Below, in pieces: positions 1-9,788 of a DNA stretch of 64,000 bases. Every line of letters begins with the position of its first letter. Position 1 is the first letter of the stretch. Both the position numbers and the translations under genes were made by a program. The stretch comes from Erwinia typographi. Lineage in GTDB: Bacteria > Pseudomonadota > Gammaproteobacteria > Enterobacterales > Enterobacteriaceae. The stretch is taken from assembly GCF_000773975.1 (NCBI RefSeq), contig NZ_JRUQ01000090.1:1-64000 (forward strand), in the 5' to 3' direction. Below the pieces are notes generated by a model. That model worked only from the letters and a program-made list of their open reading frames with translations, did no database searches and was not told where the DNA came from.

Positions 1-27
1 GCAGGTTTTTTTATGGCCAGCAGAAGA

Positions 28-795
28 TTACAAGCTGAACGTATCCGCATCGCGCCATGCCGGGAATCTTTCGCGATAGTCGCGCAGGTTTTCCAGCGAC
101 AGTTCGGCGTTGAGGATGGCGGCCTGATGCGCTTCACCTGCGGCGAGGATCTCGCCCTGCGGGCTGACGATCCGGCTGTCGCCGCTGTACTGATGGTTAT
201 TGCCATCGCTGCCGACGCGGTTGCAGCCAGCAATGTAGGCCTGGTTTTCAATCGCACGGGCCAGCAGTAGCGCCTGCCAGTGAGCAGCGCGCGGCGCGGG
301 CCAGTTGGCCACGTACAAAGCCAGGTCGTAATCGTTGGCATTGCGCGAAAACACCGGGAAGCGCAGGTCATAGCAAACCTGCGGCAGAATACGCCAGCCG
401 CGCCACACGATAACCTCACGGCGGTCGCCTGCCAGATAGTGATGGTGCTCGTCCGCCATGCGGAACAGGTGGCGCTTATCATAATGGTGAACCTTGCCTT
501 CAGGCTCAACCAGCAGGAAGCGGTTAACCGCTCCTTTCTCCGTCTGAATCGCCGCGCTGCCGCCCACCATCGCCCCGGTAGCCCTGGCTTTCTCACGCAG
601 CCACGCCACGACGCGCGCCTGAGGCAGCGAGCTTTTTGCCGCTTCCATAGCAAAGCCGGTGGTGAACATTTCCGGCAGGATGATCAGATCCCTGCCGTGT
701 AGATCGGCCAGCAGCGTATCGAAGAAAGCCAGGTTCGCCTCGCCGTCCATCCACGCCAGCGGCTGCTGCAATACGCTAAGGTTTAAAGTTGACAC
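28..795 (-). CDS. yafV: Omega-amidase of the carbon-nitrogen hydrolase family (YafV/MtnU)
   Basis: This 255-residue cytoplasmic enzyme belongs to the nitrilase superfamily. The Glu-Lys-Cys triad is visible at E42 (in LPEMFTTGF), K107 (DKRHLF) and C141 (PQVCYDLRFP). Family members hydrolyse alpha-ketoglutaramate or 2-oxosuccinamate, which removes the keto product left by glutamine-dependent transamination. The start is a GTG preceded by a GGAG about seven bases upstream, and it overlaps the end of the aminotransferase gene by 13 bases, so the two are translationally linked. That pairing supports a role in the last step of methionine salvage, where the aminotransferase uses glutamine as donor. 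In E. coli yafV lies near fadE; here the methionine salvage cluster lies between them. Family assignment is firm; the in vivo substrate is inferred. Confidence 0.93.
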   Translation of the reverse strand: MSTLNLSVLQQPLAWMDGEANLAFFDTLLADLHGRDLIILPEMFTTGFAMEAAKSSLPQARVVAWLREKARATGAMVGGSAAIQTEKGAVNRFLLVEPEGKVHHYDKRHLFRMADEHHHYLAGDRREVIVWRGWRILPQVCYDLRFPVFSRNANDYDLALYVANWPAPRAAHWQALLLARAIENQAYIAGCNRVGSDGNNHQYSGDSRIVSPQGEILAAGEAHQAAILNAELSLENLRDYRERFPAWRDADTFSL

Positions 796-1943
796 AGGCG
801 CTCCGCGGCGGCATCCAGCGTGGCTTCCTGTTTAGCAAAGCACAGGCGGATCAGTTTATGGGGGAAGGCATCGGCACAGAACACCGACAGCGGAATAGCG
901 GCAACGCCCACTTCCTTCGTCAGCCACTGGCAGAACGCCACGTCGTTTAAATCAGAGATGGCGCTGTAGTCAGCCAGCAGGAAATAGGTGCCTTCGCACG
1001 GCAGCACTTTCAGGCGGCTGGTGGACAGCGCCTGCACAAAGCGGTCGCGGCGCGCACGATAAAACGCCGGCAGCTCGCGGTAATGCTCCGGCCCGGCCGT
1101 CAGCATATCGGCCAGCGCCAGCTGGGCGGGGGTATTAACCGCAAAGGTCAGATACTGATGCACCTTGCGCACTTCCGCGCTCAGTGCGGCCGGGGCCACG
1201 CAGTAGCCCACTTTCCAGCCGGTCATGTGAAAGGTTTTGCCAAATGAAGAGACGGCAATCGCCCGTTCGCGCAGCTGAGGATGGGCCAGCACGCTGGCGT
1301 GGCCTTCAGCGGCAAAACAGATGTGCTCATACACTTCATCGCTCAGCACGTACACTTCCTGATCTTTGATGGCCTGCCACAGCGCCGCAAAATCACTTTT
1401 CTGCCAGACGGTGGCGGAAGGGTTATGCGGCGTATTCAGGATAACCAGTCGGGTGCGCGGCGAAAGCAGCTCAGCAAATTCCTGCCAGTTAACGCGGAAA
1501 GAAGGGGGCTGAAGGGCAATGCGCTTCATCACCCCACCCGCCAGCGTCACGGCAGGCGCGTAGCTGTCGTAGCTCGGGTCGAAGCAGATAACTTCATCAC
1601 CAGCGCGCACCAGCGCGGTAATTGCCGCATACAGCGCTTCGGTAGCGCCAGCGGTCACCGTGATCTCGCTGTTGCTATCAGGTTTATAGCCATACAGCTC
1701 GGCCGTTTTGGTCGCGATCGCTTCCCGCAGCGGCAGCACGCCGGTCATTGGCGCATACTGATTTGCGCCCTGGCTGACGTGGTACGCCAGGCGCGCCTTC
1801 AGATAATCTGGTCCGTCGAAATCAGGAAACCCCTGCGACAGATTGATGGCGTTATGCTGCTGCGCGAGGGCGCTCATTTGGGTGAAAATAGTGGTGCCCA
1901 GAGCAGGGAGTTTGCTCTCAGGGACGAATGGCGTCTGGCTCAT
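783..1943 (-). CDS. ybdL: Methionine aminotransferase, PLP-dependent (YbdL/MtnE-like)
   Basis: This 386-residue fold-type I aminotransferase matches YbdL/kynurenine aminotransferase-like enzymes in length and motifs. The PLP lysine is K236 in SSFGKTFHMTGWK, with N174 in NTPHNPSA and D202/Y205 in LSDEVYEH as cofactor contacts, and IRLCFAK near the C-terminus for the substrate carboxylate. It would convert 4-methylthio-2-oxobutanoate, the product of MtnD, to methionine, taking the amino group from glutamine or other amino acids. It is the first gene of a two-gene leftward operon with the omega-amidase. Its promoter region is shared with the rightward mtnBCD operon and contains MetJ boxes. In E. 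coli ybdL is elsewhere on the chromosome, so its presence here reflects clustering of the pathway. Confidence 0.92.
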   Translation of the reverse strand: MSQTPFVPESKLPALGTTIFTQMSALAQQHNAINLSQGFPDFDGPDYLKARLAYHVSQGANQYAPMTGVLPLREAIATKTAELYGYKPDSNSEITVTAGATEALYAAITALVRAGDEVICFDPSYDSYAPAVTLAGGVMKRIALQPPSFRVNWQEFAELLSPRTRLVILNTPHNPSATVWQKSDFAALWQAIKDQEVYVLSDEVYEHICFAAEGHASVLAHPQLRERAIAVSSFGKTFHMTGWKVGYCVAPAALSAEVRKVHQYLTFAVNTPAQLALADMLTAGPEHYRELPAFYRARRDRFVQALSTSRLKVLPCEGTYFLLADYSAISDLNDVAFCQWLTKEVGVAAIPLSVFCADAFPHKLIRLCFAKQEATLDAAAERLCQL

Positions 1944-2030
1944 GAATGTTAACCCTTGAAGAACGGTTTTTATGATGTGTTAACCCTGTGTTGCTGCCAC
2001 TATAGCCTCGATGTTACTATTTGGCAATCG

Positions 2031-2046
2031 AGACGCTTAGACGTCT
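2031..2046. promoter_or_regulatory. Tandem MetJ boxes between ybdL-yafV and mtnBCD
   Basis: Two adjacent 8-base units, AGACGCTT and AGACGTCT, fit the MetJ consensus AGACGTCT, the second perfectly. MetJ binds at least two tandem boxes as a dimer array with S-adenosylmethionine as corepressor. The site lies 48 bases before the mtnB start and about 90 bases before the ybdL start, so it could control both directions. This is read from the sequence; binding is inferred. Confidence 0.8.
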
Positions 2047-2093
2047 AAATGCGACTGCAAGGCCGAAAAACAACCGGCTATATAAGGAAAGGT

Positions 2094-2708
2094 ATGAGCA
2101 CAATCCCGCAGCTGGAGCAACTGGTGGCGGCCTGCCACTGGATCGGCGCCAAAGGCTGGGCGCCCGCCACCGGCGGCAACATGTCCGTGCGCCAGGACCG
2201 CGACTACTGCCTGCTGAGTGAATCGGGCAAGGATAAAGGCGCGTTGAGGCCGGAGGACTTCATCCAGGTTGAGATTGCCACTAACCGGGTGCCTTCCGGG
2301 CGCAGGCCTTCGGCAGAAACCGGGCTGCACACCTTACTCTATCGCCTGTTTCCTGAGGCCGGTGCGGTACTTCATACCCATACCGTCAACTCAACGGTGC
2401 TGTCACGCGTTGAGAAGGGGAGCGCAGTGGTATTGCAGGGTTATGAAATGCAGAAAACATTGTCCGGGCAGACTTCACACCTGGACGCGGTAGCGGTTGC
2501 GCTTTTCGACAACGATCAGGATATTACCGCTCTGGCGCTGAGAATTGCTCAGTTTGCTGAACAAACGCCGCTGCGCTACGGTTTTCTGCTGCGCGGCCAC
2601 GGGCTTACCTGCTGGGGAAAAGATGTCAGCGAGGCGCGCCGTCACCTTGAGGGGCTGGAATTCCTGTTCCAGTGTGAATTACAACGCCGCGTGCTGGAGG
2701 CCAGATGA
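2094..2708 (+). CDS. mtnB: Methylthioribulose-1-phosphate dehydratase MtnB
   Basis: MtnB dehydrates 5-methylthioribulose-1-phosphate to 2,3-diketo-5-methylthiopentyl-1-phosphate in methionine salvage. The 204-residue protein is a class II aldolase/adducin-fold zinc enzyme. Metal-binding histidines are seen at H94 and H96 (VLHTHTVNS) and H169 ([10 protein letters not shown]). The chosen ATG at 2094 has AAGGAAAG immediately upstream and gives the usual length; an in-frame ATG at 2049 would add 15 residues, lies next to the MetJ boxes and has no ribosome-binding site. It is the first gene of mtnBCD and overlaps mtnC by four bases (ATGA). Confidence 0.95.
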   Translation: MSTIPQLEQLVAACHWIGAKGWAPATGGNMSVRQDRDYCLLSESGKDKGALRPEDFIQVEIATNRVPSGRRPSAETGLHTLLYRLFPEAGAVLHTHTVNSTVLSRVEKGSAVVLQGYEMQKTLSGQTSHLDAVAVALFDNDQDITALALRIAQFAEQTPLRYGFLLRGHGLTCWGKDVSEARRHLEGLEFLFQCELQRRVLEAR

Positions 2709-3394
2709 TCCGCGCTATTGTCAGCGATATTGAAGGCACCACCAGTGATATTCGCTTTGTTCACGAGGTTCTGTTTCCCTATGCCCGCCAGAACCTGGCC
2801 GCTTATATCGCTGGTTTCCAGCATCGTGAGGACGTGGCGAAAGCGCTGAACGATCTGCGTGAGGAAATCGCCCAGCCGCACGCCACGGTGGAAGATCTGA
2901 TAACCGTACTGTTTGGCTTTATGGATGAAGATCGTAAATCAACCGCGCTGAAGGCCTTACAGGGGATGATCTGGCACGACGGTTACGTTAGCGGCAGCTT
3001 CACCGGTCATCTTTACCCGGACGTGCTGCCCGCCTTTGACCGCTGGAAGCAGCAGGGCATTGATCTCTATATTTATTCCTCAGGATCGGTGGCGGCACAG
3101 AAATTGTTATTTGGCTACAGCGCTGAGGGTGATATCACTACGTTGTTCAGCGGCTATTTTGACACCCACGTCGGCGCCAAGCGCGAAGAGCAGTCCTACC
3201 GCAACATTGCGGATAATATCGGCCTGCCTGCCTACGAGCTGCTGTTTTTATCGGATATTCACCAGGAGCTGGATGCCGCACAGGATGCTGGCTGGAACAC
3301 CGTGCAGTTACTACGCGGCGATGCGGATGCCCAAAGCCGTCATCGCCAGGTAAACCGTTTTGATCAGATTAACCTGGAGCTGTTTTCCTCATGA
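2705..3394 (+). CDS. mtnC: Enolase-phosphatase E1, MtnC
   Basis: MtnC is a bifunctional HAD-family enzyme that enolises and dephosphorylates the MtnB product to acireductone. HAD motif I is at the N-terminus (VSDIEGTT; D8 and E10), with YSSGS as motif II, a lysine in GAKREEQ and the acidic motif [13 protein letters not shown]. The length of 229 residues is typical. Start and stop overlap both neighbours by four bases (ATGA), which indicates tight translational coupling with mtnB and mtnD. Confidence 0.95.
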   Translation: MIRAIVSDIEGTTSDIRFVHEVLFPYARQNLAAYIAGFQHREDVAKALNDLREEIAQPHATVEDLITVLFGFMDEDRKSTALKALQGMIWHDGYVSGSFTGHLYPDVLPAFDRWKQQGIDLYIYSSGSVAAQKLLFGYSAEGDITTLFSGYFDTHVGAKREEQSYRNIADNIGLPAYELLFLSDIHQELDAAQDAGWNTVQLLRGDADAQSRHRQVNRFDQINLELFSS

Positions 3395-3933
3395 GCGCAC
3401 TGACTATTTTTACCGACAGCGAAGCAACCACGCCCGTATGGCAAAGTACTGACGCAGAAGCGATCCGCCAGAAGCTGAATGCTAAAAACGTTCGCTTTGA
3501 ACGCTGGGAAGCCGACCGCGATCTGGGCGAGAGTCCGACGCCGGAAACGGTGATTAACGCCTATCAGCACGCCATCGACAGGCTGGTGGCGGAAAAAGGC
3601 TATCAGAGCTGGGACGTGATCAGTATGCGTGCCGATAATCCGCAGAAAGAGGCGCTGCGGGGCAAATTCCTCAACGAGCATACGCACGGCGAAGATGAAG
3701 TGCGCTTTTTTGTCGAGGGAGCTGGGCTATTCTGCCTGCATCTGGACGGGCATATTTATCAGATTCTGTGTGAGAAAAACGATCTGATTTCCGTTCCGGC
3801 GGGGACGCCGCACTGGTTTGATATGGGCTCGTCGCCGCATTTCACCGCCATTCGTATTTTTGATAATCAGGAAGGCTGGATCGCTAATTTTACCGGCGAC
3901 ACCATTGCGGATGCCTATCCGCGCCTGCCTTAA
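3391..3933 (+). CDS. mtnD: Acireductone dioxygenase MtnD
   Basis: MtnD is a cupin dioxygenase that cleaves acireductone with oxygen. The iron form yields formate and 2-oxo-4-methylthiobutanoate, the precursor of methionine; the nickel form is off-pathway. The metal ligands are H97, H99 and E103 in [12 protein letters not shown] and H141 in GTPHWFD. The 180-residue length is standard. It is the last gene of mtnBCD and converges on mtnA across a strong hairpin. Confidence 0.95.
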   Translation: MSALTIFTDSEATTPVWQSTDAEAIRQKLNAKNVRFERWEADRDLGESPTPETVINAYQHAIDRLVAEKGYQSWDVISMRADNPQKEALRGKFLNEHTHGEDEVRFFVEGAGLFCLHLDGHIYQILCEKNDLISVPAGTPHWFDMGSSPHFTAIRIFDNQEGWIANFTGDTIADAYPRLP

Positions 3934-3944
3934 TCGCGCGCGGC

Positions 3945-3978
3945 GGGAAAGCGGGCGGCAACAAACGTCCGCTTTCCC
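3945..3978. terminator. Hairpin between convergent mtnD and mtnA
   Basis: A perfect 10-bp stem (GGGAAAGCGG / CCGCTTTCCC) with a 14-base loop lies in the 72-base gap between the two converging genes. There is no U-tract on either strand, so it may block read-through or stabilise 3' ends rather than act as a classical intrinsic terminator. Confidence 0.45.
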
Positions 3979-4005
3979 CGTATGCGGCGCGGCGCTGTCT
4001 CCCTG

Positions 4006-5031
4006 CTAACGGCTCTGCTGGAAAATGCCTGCCTCAACCTGTGCGGGCGTGACTACGCCGGTATCCAGCACCCATCCGCTAATCAGCGCCGCTGGCGTGA
4101 CGTCGAAGGCCGGGTTATACACCTGTGCGTCCTGCGGCGCCCACTGCACGTCGCCAAAGCTGCCCGCTACCCCGGTCACCTCACTGGCGGCACGCTGTTC
4201 GATTGGAATGGCGTTGCCGTTCGGGCAGGCGGGATCGAGCGTGGTATGCGGAGCGGCCACGTAAAATGGGATGCCGTGGTACTGGGCCAGCACGGCCAGA
4301 CTGTAGGTGCCTATTTTATTCGCCACGTCGCCATTGGCGGCAATGCGATCGGCCCCGACCCAAATAGCATCAACCTGCTTCTGCGCCATCAGGCTGGCCG
4401 CCATGCTGTCGCAAATCAGGCGATAGGGAACGCCCAGCTCGCCCAGCTCCCAGGCGGTTAAACGACCTCCCTGCAATAAAGGACGGGTTTCATCTACCCA
4501 GACGTTCTCTACCCGACCTTCCTGCCAGCCGCGAGAAATCACCCCCAGAGCAGTGCCGACGCCTGCGGTAGCCAGACCTCCGGTGTTGCAATGCGTCAGC
4601 AGGCGGCTGCCGGGTTCGATCAGCCTTGCACCTGCGGCGGCAATGTTATCACACAAAGCCTTATCCTCTTCCACCAGGCGCAGCGCTTCAAAAGTCAGCG
4701 CGGTGACATAATCGTCCTGAGCCAGCGCCAGCTTCATGCGGTCAAGGTTGTTCATCAGGTTAACGGCGGTGGGGCGTGAGGCGCGCAGCACCTCCAGCGC
4801 CTCAGCCAGCGCTGGTTTCGCCATGCCGTTTTCAGCCAGCAGCGCCAGGAGCAGGCTGGCAGAGAGGCCAATCAGCGGCGCACCGCGCACCCGTAACGTT
4901 TTGATATGACCAACCAGCTCCGCCACGTCAGGCGTCGGGCACCAGATCTTTTGCTGCGGCAGCGCCTGCTGGTCGAGGACCCAAAGCTGATTATCACGAA
5001 CTTGTAAGCTGGTTGTGCTCAGTGTCTGCAT
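4006..5031 (-). CDS. mtnA: S-methyl-5-thioribose-1-phosphate isomerase MtnA
   Basis: MtnA isomerises 5-methylthioribose-1-phosphate to the ribulose form, linking MtnK to MtnB. The 341-residue protein is an eIF2B-alpha-like enzyme with the expected catalytic pair C148 ([12 protein letters not shown]) and D228 ([12 protein letters not shown]), plus the RVRGAPLIG segment near residue 50. The start at 5031 has AGGA ten bases upstream; an in-frame ATG at 5064 has no ribosome-binding site and would add 11 residues. It is transcribed divergently from mtnK across a MetJ box. Confidence 0.95.
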   Translation of the reverse strand: MQTLSTTSLQVRDNQLWVLDQQALPQQKIWCPTPDVAELVGHIKTLRVRGAPLIGLSASLLLALLAENGMAKPALAEALEVLRASRPTAVNLMNNLDRMKLALAQDDYVTALTFEALRLVEEDKALCDNIAAAGARLIEPGSRLLTHCNTGGLATAGVGTALGVISRGWQEGRVENVWVDETRPLLQGGRLTAWELGELGVPYRLICDSMAASLMAQKQVDAIWVGADRIAANGDVANKIGTYSLAVLAQYHGIPFYVAAPHTTLDPACPNGNAIPIEQRAASEVTGVAGSFGDVQWAPQDAQVYNPAFDVTPAALISGWVLDTGVVTPAQVEAGIFQQSR

Positions 5032-5084
5032 GAAGGTTAAATCCTGGTTGCGTAATAAGGGCATATTGTGCCAACATGCGTAAC

Positions 5085-5108
5085 GGATGTATAGACGTCT
5101 GAACGGCT
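5085..5108. promoter_or_regulatory. MetJ box in the mtnA-mtnK divergent region
   Basis: A perfect Met box AGACGTCT occupies 5093-5100. The flanking 8-base units on each side (GGATGTAT and GAACGGCT) match the consensus at about five of eight positions, as is usual for outer boxes of MetJ arrays. It sits about 60 bases from mtnA and about 90 from mtnK, so one operator could repress both. Confidence 0.7.
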
Positions 5109-5186
5109 TTGCGTAACTAATTCAAGCGCGGGCGCATCGCGCCTGAGGCGATGAGCAGACCGGAACGTTTTTATGAGGGTGAGTTA

Positions 5187-6386
5187 ATGTCGCAATACCG
5201 TACATTCACTGCAGCGGATGCCGTGGACTATGCCCGCCAGTTTGGCGGTGTTGAAAACCCAGAAAGCCTGGTCGAATCGCAGGAAATTGGCGACGGCAAT
5301 CTGAACCTGGTGTTTAAAATCTTTGACCGTGACGGCATCAGCCGGGTGATCGTCAAGCAGGCGTTGCCCTACGTGCGCTGCGTCGGCGAGTCCTGGCCGC
5401 TGACCCTCGACCGTGCCCGCATTGAGGCCGAAGTGCTGCAAATTCACGGCGAATATTGTCCTCAGCACACGGTGAAAATCCTGCATTACGATCCGCAGTT
5501 GGCGGTAATGGTGATGGAGGATCTCTCCAGCCATGCGATCTGGCGTGGGGAGCAGGTTAACGGGGTTGATTACCCGCAGGCGGCCGGGCAACTGGGGGAA
5601 TACCTGGCCCAGACGCTGTTCCACACTTCTGACTTTTATCAGCATCCACACCAGAAGAAAGCCGACGTCATCCGCTTTACCAACCCGGAGCTGTGTGACA
5701 TTACGGAAGAACTGTTCTTCAATGAACCTTATGAAGTGCATGAGCGCAACGGCTACCCGCGCGCGCTTGAGCCTTTAGTCGCCTCGCTGCGCGATGACGA
5801 TGAGCTGCGTCAGAAGGTTGCGGGGTTGAAGCACCGCTTCCTGTCCCACGCTGAAGCGCTGCTGCACGGTGATGTGCACAGCGGGTCGATTTTCGTAGCC
5901 GAGGGCAGCCTGAAGGTCATCGATGCCGAATTTGGCTATTACGGCCCGATTGGTTTCGACGTTGGCAGCGCGCTGGGCAATATGCTGATCAACTACTGCG
6001 CGTTACCCGGCCTGCTGGCCCCGCGTGAAGCGGCGGACGCCCGGGAAAAACGCCTGCGTGACGTCAGCACCACCTGGCAGAGCTTTGCGGAAGGCTTCCT
6101 GGCGCTGGCGGCGGAGAAGACTCAGGACCGGGCGCTGGCCAGGCCTGGCTATGCGGCGGAATTCTTGCAGAAAATCTGGCGGGATAGCCTGGGCTTCTGC
6201 GGTACTGAGGTGATTCGCCGTACGGTGGGGATGTCGCAGGTTGCCGATATCAAAAACATTCGCGATGAGGCGATGAAGAATGAGTGCGTGCGCCAGGCCA
6301 TAACCCTGGGACGCACCCTGATTCTGGCGGCTGACCGTATCGAAGATGCCGATGCGCTGATCGCCCGCGTGCGTCAGAACGGCTGA
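5187..6386 (+). CDS. mtnK: 5-methylthioribose kinase MtnK
   Basis: MtnK phosphorylates 5-methylthioribose at the expense of ATP and opens the salvage pathway. The 399-residue protein has the aminoglycoside-phosphotransferase-like kinase fold, with the catalytic loop [10 protein letters not shown] (D229) and the metal-binding segment [11 protein letters not shown] (D246, E248). The start at 5187 has GAGGGTGAG upstream and yields the standard family length; an upstream in-frame ATG at 5151 lacks such a site. It stands alone on the + strand, divergent from mtnA. The usual partner that makes methylthioribose, the MTA/SAH nucleosidase, is not in this window. Confidence 0.95.
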   Translation: MSQYRTFTAADAVDYARQFGGVENPESLVESQEIGDGNLNLVFKIFDRDGISRVIVKQALPYVRCVGESWPLTLDRARIEAEVLQIHGEYCPQHTVKILHYDPQLAVMVMEDLSSHAIWRGEQVNGVDYPQAAGQLGEYLAQTLFHTSDFYQHPHQKKADVIRFTNPELCDITEELFFNEPYEVHERNGYPRALEPLVASLRDDDELRQKVAGLKHRFLSHAEALLHGDVHSGSIFVAEGSLKVIDAEFGYYGPIGFDVGSALGNMLINYCALPGLLAPREAADAREKRLRDVSTTWQSFAEGFLALAAEKTQDRALARPGYAAEFLQKIWRDSLGFCGTEVIRRTVGMSQVADIKNIRDEAMKNECVRQAITLGRTLILAADRIEDADALIARVRQNG

Positions 6387-6397
6387 GCCTGACCAGC

Positions 6398-6430
6398 AAA
6401 AACCCCGTCAGCATTCTGCTCACGGGGTTT
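6398..6430 (-). terminator. Terminator of fadE, shared with mtnK
   Basis: The arms AAACCCCGT (6400-6408) and ACGGGGTTT (6422-6430) form a GC-rich stem. On the minus strand it is followed by a run of U, so it fits a rho-independent terminator for fadE. On the plus strand the U-tract is only three bases, so it would work less well for mtnK. Confidence 0.75.
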
Positions 6431-6482
6431 GGGTCACTCAGGCAGGTCGGAAATCCAGCCGACCTGCATTTTTAACGTCTCG

Positions 6483-8951
6483 CTATGCCGCCTCGGTTTT
6501 ACGCTGCCCGGCCTCAGCCTTGCCGACCGGCTGCGGCTCCTGCTTTACCGGCGGGACGGCCAGCGCCTCGGGCTCAAACTCATCAACATTAATAGAACGC
6601 AGGCGGCTGGCCTCAGCGCGGATCAGCACGGCGGCTTCCTCTTCACTAATCCATTTCTCCTGCAGTCCCTGCTGCGCCAGCGCATCCAGTCGCGTGAACG
6701 ACAGGTGTTTTTTCAGCTGTTTGCACAGGCGATCGTGAATCACTTCGGCGGCCATCACATCCGCCAGCGCCTCTTCCAACTGACCGGCAGGATTGTGTTC
6801 GGTCGGTTTCAGATACATGCCGCGTCCAAGGCGAGTTCGCGTCGCGGAAGGAATTTGCAGGATTTTCGCCAGCTGATGATCCAAACGATCCGACGGTGCG
6901 TGGCAATGGCGACCCAGCGGGAACACCACCACCCGCAGCATTCCCGCCACCAGACGATTCGGGAAGTTGCGCAGCAGCTGATCGATCGCCGCCTCTGCCT
7001 GATGCAGCGCGTCCTGAACGCCCCAGTGCAACAGCGGCAGGTCGGCTTCATTGCGACCTTCATCCTCGTAGCGTTTCAACGCTGCCGAGGCCAGATACAG
7101 CTGACTCAGCACGTCGCCCAGGCGAGCAGAGATACGCTCGCGGCGCTTCAGGCTGCCGCCGAGCACCGACATCGACACGTCGGACAGCAGCGCCATATTG
7201 GCACTCAGGCGGTTCAACTGCTGATAGTAACGACGCGTGGCGTCCCTGGTCGGCGAGCGGCTGGTCCGTCCGCCGGTCAGCCCCAGCCACAGGCTGCGCA
7301 TCTTGTTGCTGCCGACGTGACCGACGTGGCTGAACAGCGCCCTGTCAAACGCGCTGACATCATTATTCTGCGCTGCGGCCATCTCTGCCAACACATAAGG
7401 ATGGCAGCGAATCGCACCCTGACCGAAGATGATCATACTGCGGGTGAGAATGTTGGCGCCCTCAACGGTGATGGCAATTGGCGCGCCCTGGTAGGCACGC
7501 GCCAGGAAGTTATTTTTACCGAGCATGATGCCTTTGCCGCCCGCGATGTCCATCGCGTCAACGATCGCGCGCTGGCCGCGGTGAGTACAGTGATATTTCA
7601 CGATAGCGGAAAGCACGGCGGGCTTCTCGCCGAGCATAATACCGGAGGTGATCAGCGTAGCGGCGGCATCCATCACGTAAGCATTTCCGGCGATGCGAGC
7701 CAGCGGCTCCTCAATGCCTTCCATTTTGCCGATAGGCAGACGGAACTGGCGGCGGATGTGGGCATAAGCGCCAATCCCCAGCGCGATGCTTTTCAGGCTG
7801 CCGGTCGAGTTGGAGGGCAGGGTAATGCCGCGGCCGACGGACAGGCATTCAACCAGCATCCGCCAGCCCTGACCGGCCATTTTTGGCCCGCCGATGATGA
7901 AGTCGATCGGGACAAAGATGTCTTTACCGCGCGTCGGACCGTTCTGGAAAGGGACGTTCAGCGGGAAGTGGCGGGTGCCGATTTCCACGCCAGCCGTATC
8001 GGTTGGGATCAGCGCACAGGTGATGCCCAGTTCTTCCGTCTCGCCCAGCAGATGCTCAGGGTCCGAAAGCTTAAACGCCAGCCCCAGCACGGTAGCGATC
8101 GGGGCCAGAGTAATATAACGTTTGTTCCAGGTTAACCGCATCCCTAGCACCTGCTGACCCTGCCAGGTGCCCATGCAGACCACGCCGGTATCCGGGATTG
8201 CGCCAGCGTCAGAACCCGCTTCCGGGCTGGTCAGCGCAAAGCAGGGAATCTCCTGACCGCGAGCCAGGCGGGGCAGATAGCGATCCTTCTGCTCCTCGGT
8301 GCCGTAATGCTGTAGCAGTTCCCCCGGGCCAAGCGAGTTTGGCACGCCAACGGTTATCGCCAGGATACCGGAAACGCCAGCCAGCTTTTGCAGTACGCGA
8401 GCCTGCGCGTAAGCCGAAAACGCCAGCCCGCCGTACTCTTTCTTAATAATCATCGCAAAGAAGCGGTGCTCTTTCAGATAAGCCCACAGTTCGGGCGGCA
8501 GATCCGCCATTTCATGGGTGATCTGGAAATCGTTCGCCAGCCGGCAGGCTTCTTCCACCGGGCCATCCAGGAACGCCTGTTCCTCTTCCGTCAGCCTCGG
8601 CTGCGGATAATTATGCAGCTTTTCCCAGTCCGGCGTGCCGCGAAAGAGATCGCCTTCCCACCAGGTCGTCCCGGCGTCGATAGCCTCTTTCTCGGTGCGC
8701 GACATGGGCGGCATCACCTTCTGGAAGGTGCGCAGCATCGGCTTCGAGAACAGGGCGCGACGCATCGGCAGCAGGTTGAAAGGCAGCAGGATAATGGCCA
8801 GCGGGATCAGCAGCCACGGCGTCCAGAGATGCGCGAAAGCCCACGCGGCCGTCCAGGCGAGAAGGATCGCACTGCTCAGCAGCAGGTTTACGCGATGATA
8901 AAAAAGCGCGCCGATCAGGATGATCGTGGCCACAATACTGAGAACCATCAT
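6483..8951 (-). CDS. fadE: Acyl-CoA dehydrogenase FadE
   Basis: FadE catalyses the first oxidation of fatty acid beta-oxidation, converting acyl-CoA to 2-enoyl-CoA with FAD. At 822 residues it is close to the long enterobacterial FadE (814 in E. coli). The first 70 residues are strongly hydrophobic, consistent with inner-membrane attachment, followed by acyl-CoA dehydrogenase N-terminal, middle ([15 protein letters not shown]) and C-terminal domains ([18 protein letters not shown]) and the long FadE-specific C-terminal extension. The start has GGAG about nine bases upstream; a second ATG follows immediately. A FadR-like operator lies 22 bases upstream. Confidence 0.96.
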   Translation of the reverse strand: MMVLSIVATIILIGALFYHRVNLLLSSAILLAWTAAWAFAHLWTPWLLIPLAIILLPFNLLPMRRALFSKPMLRTFQKVMPPMSRTEKEAIDAGTTWWEGDLFRGTPDWEKLHNYPQPRLTEEEQAFLDGPVEEACRLANDFQITHEMADLPPELWAYLKEHRFFAMIIKKEYGGLAFSAYAQARVLQKLAGVSGILAITVGVPNSLGPGELLQHYGTEEQKDRYLPRLARGQEIPCFALTSPEAGSDAGAIPDTGVVCMGTWQGQQVLGMRLTWNKRYITLAPIATVLGLAFKLSDPEHLLGETEELGITCALIPTDTAGVEIGTRHFPLNVPFQNGPTRGKDIFVPIDFIIGGPKMAGQGWRMLVECLSVGRGITLPSNSTGSLKSIALGIGAYAHIRRQFRLPIGKMEGIEEPLARIAGNAYVMDAAATLITSGIMLGEKPAVLSAIVKYHCTHRGQRAIVDAMDIAGGKGIMLGKNNFLARAYQGAPIAITVEGANILTRSMIIFGQGAIRCHPYVLAEMAAAQNNDVSAFDRALFSHVGHVGSNKMRSLWLGLTGGRTSRSPTRDATRRYYQQLNRLSANMALLSDVSMSVLGGSLKRRERISARLGDVLSQLYLASAALKRYEDEGRNEADLPLLHWGVQDALHQAEAAIDQLLRNFPNRLVAGMLRVVVFPLGRHCHAPSDRLDHQLAKILQIPSATRTRLGRGMYLKPTEHNPAGQLEEALADVMAAEVIHDRLCKQLKKHLSFTRLDALAQQGLQEKWISEEEAAVLIRAEASRLRSINVDEFEPEALAVPPVKQEPQPVGKAEAGQRKTEAA

Positions 8952-8972
8952 AACTGTCGCTCCGTAAGTAGT

Positions 8973-8989
8973 AAGAGGTCTGACCTGTT
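8973..8989. promoter_or_regulatory. Probable FadR operator of fadE
   Basis: The 17-base sequence AAGAGGTCTGACCTGTT matches 13 of 17 positions of the FadR consensus AGCTGGTCCGAYNTGTT, including the central GGTC-GA core and the TGTT end. It lies in the fadE leader, where FadR repression without long-chain acyl-CoA is known for this gene in E. coli. Confidence 0.75.
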
Positions 8990-9166
8990 GGGTTAAGGTT
9001 TAATGGAGAAGCTCGGTCTTAGCAATCTGTTTACATAATAATTACAACCTGGCTCACAAACCGGGCGCACCAAAAGTCAAAGCGTCGGCTTCGGCAGCAG
9101 GGCGCTTTTCGCCCCCCTCCCAACTTGATAAACTGAAGGCAGACCTCACCTCTAAAGGACTCCCCT

Positions 9167-9745
9167 ATGTATCAGGACATCATTCGTGCCGAGCTAAACG
9201 AAGCCGCGGAAACGCTCAATAAATTCCTCAGCAATGAAGCCAATATCCACGCTATCCAGCGCGCCGCCGTGCTGCTGGCCGACTCGTTCAAAGCCGGCGG
9301 CAAGGTGCTTTCCTGCGGCAACGGCGGTTCTCACTGCGATGCGATGCACTTCGCGGAAGAGTTGACCGGGCGCTACCGCGAGAATCGTCCGGGCTATCCG
9401 GCGATTGCCATCTCCGACGTCAGTCATCTTTCCTGCGTCAGCAACGATTTTGGCTATGACTTCGTCTTCTCGCGCTTCCTTGAGGCGGTTGGCAAAGCCG
9501 GTGACGTGCTGTTCGGCATCTCCACCTCCGGTAATTCCGCCAACGTTATTAAGGCGGTTGAAACGGCTCGCGCCCAGGGTATGAAGGTCATTACCCTGAC
9601 CGGCAAAGATGGCGGAAAAATGGACGGTCTGGCCGATGTGGAAATTCGCGTGCCGCACTTTGGCTATGCCGACCGCATTCAGGAGATCCACATTAAAGTG
9701 ATTCACATCCTGATCCTGCTGATTGAAAAAGAGATGGCTGAGTGA
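9167..9745 (+). CDS. gmhA: Sedoheptulose-7-phosphate isomerase GmhA (LpcA)
   Basis: GmhA converts sedoheptulose-7-phosphate to D-glycero-D-manno-heptose-7-phosphate, the first step towards the heptose of the lipopolysaccharide inner core. The 192-residue SIS-domain protein shows the phosphate-binding segments [18 protein letters not shown] and [11 protein letters not shown], and has E65 and H180 at the positions of the E. coli catalytic residues. It lies between fadE (divergent) and yafJ (43 bases downstream, same strand), as in E. coli. Confidence 0.96.
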   Translation: MYQDIIRAELNEAAETLNKFLSNEANIHAIQRAAVLLADSFKAGGKVLSCGNGGSHCDAMHFAEELTGRYRENRPGYPAIAISDVSHLSCVSNDFGYDFVFSRFLEAVGKAGDVLFGISTSGNSANVIKAVETARAQGMKVITLTGKDGGKMDGLADVEIRVPHFGYADRIQEIHIKVIHILILLIEKEMAE

Positions 9746-9788
9746 TCTTTCTGGCCAGCTGCGGCTGGCCGCTATATGAGGGTTAGCT

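Noticed and set aside
6429..8135. Long open frame (568 codons) opposite fadE
   Set aside because: It is the antisense shadow of the well-supported fadE coding sequence; its composition (rich in Arg, Gln, His) is typical of such shadows.
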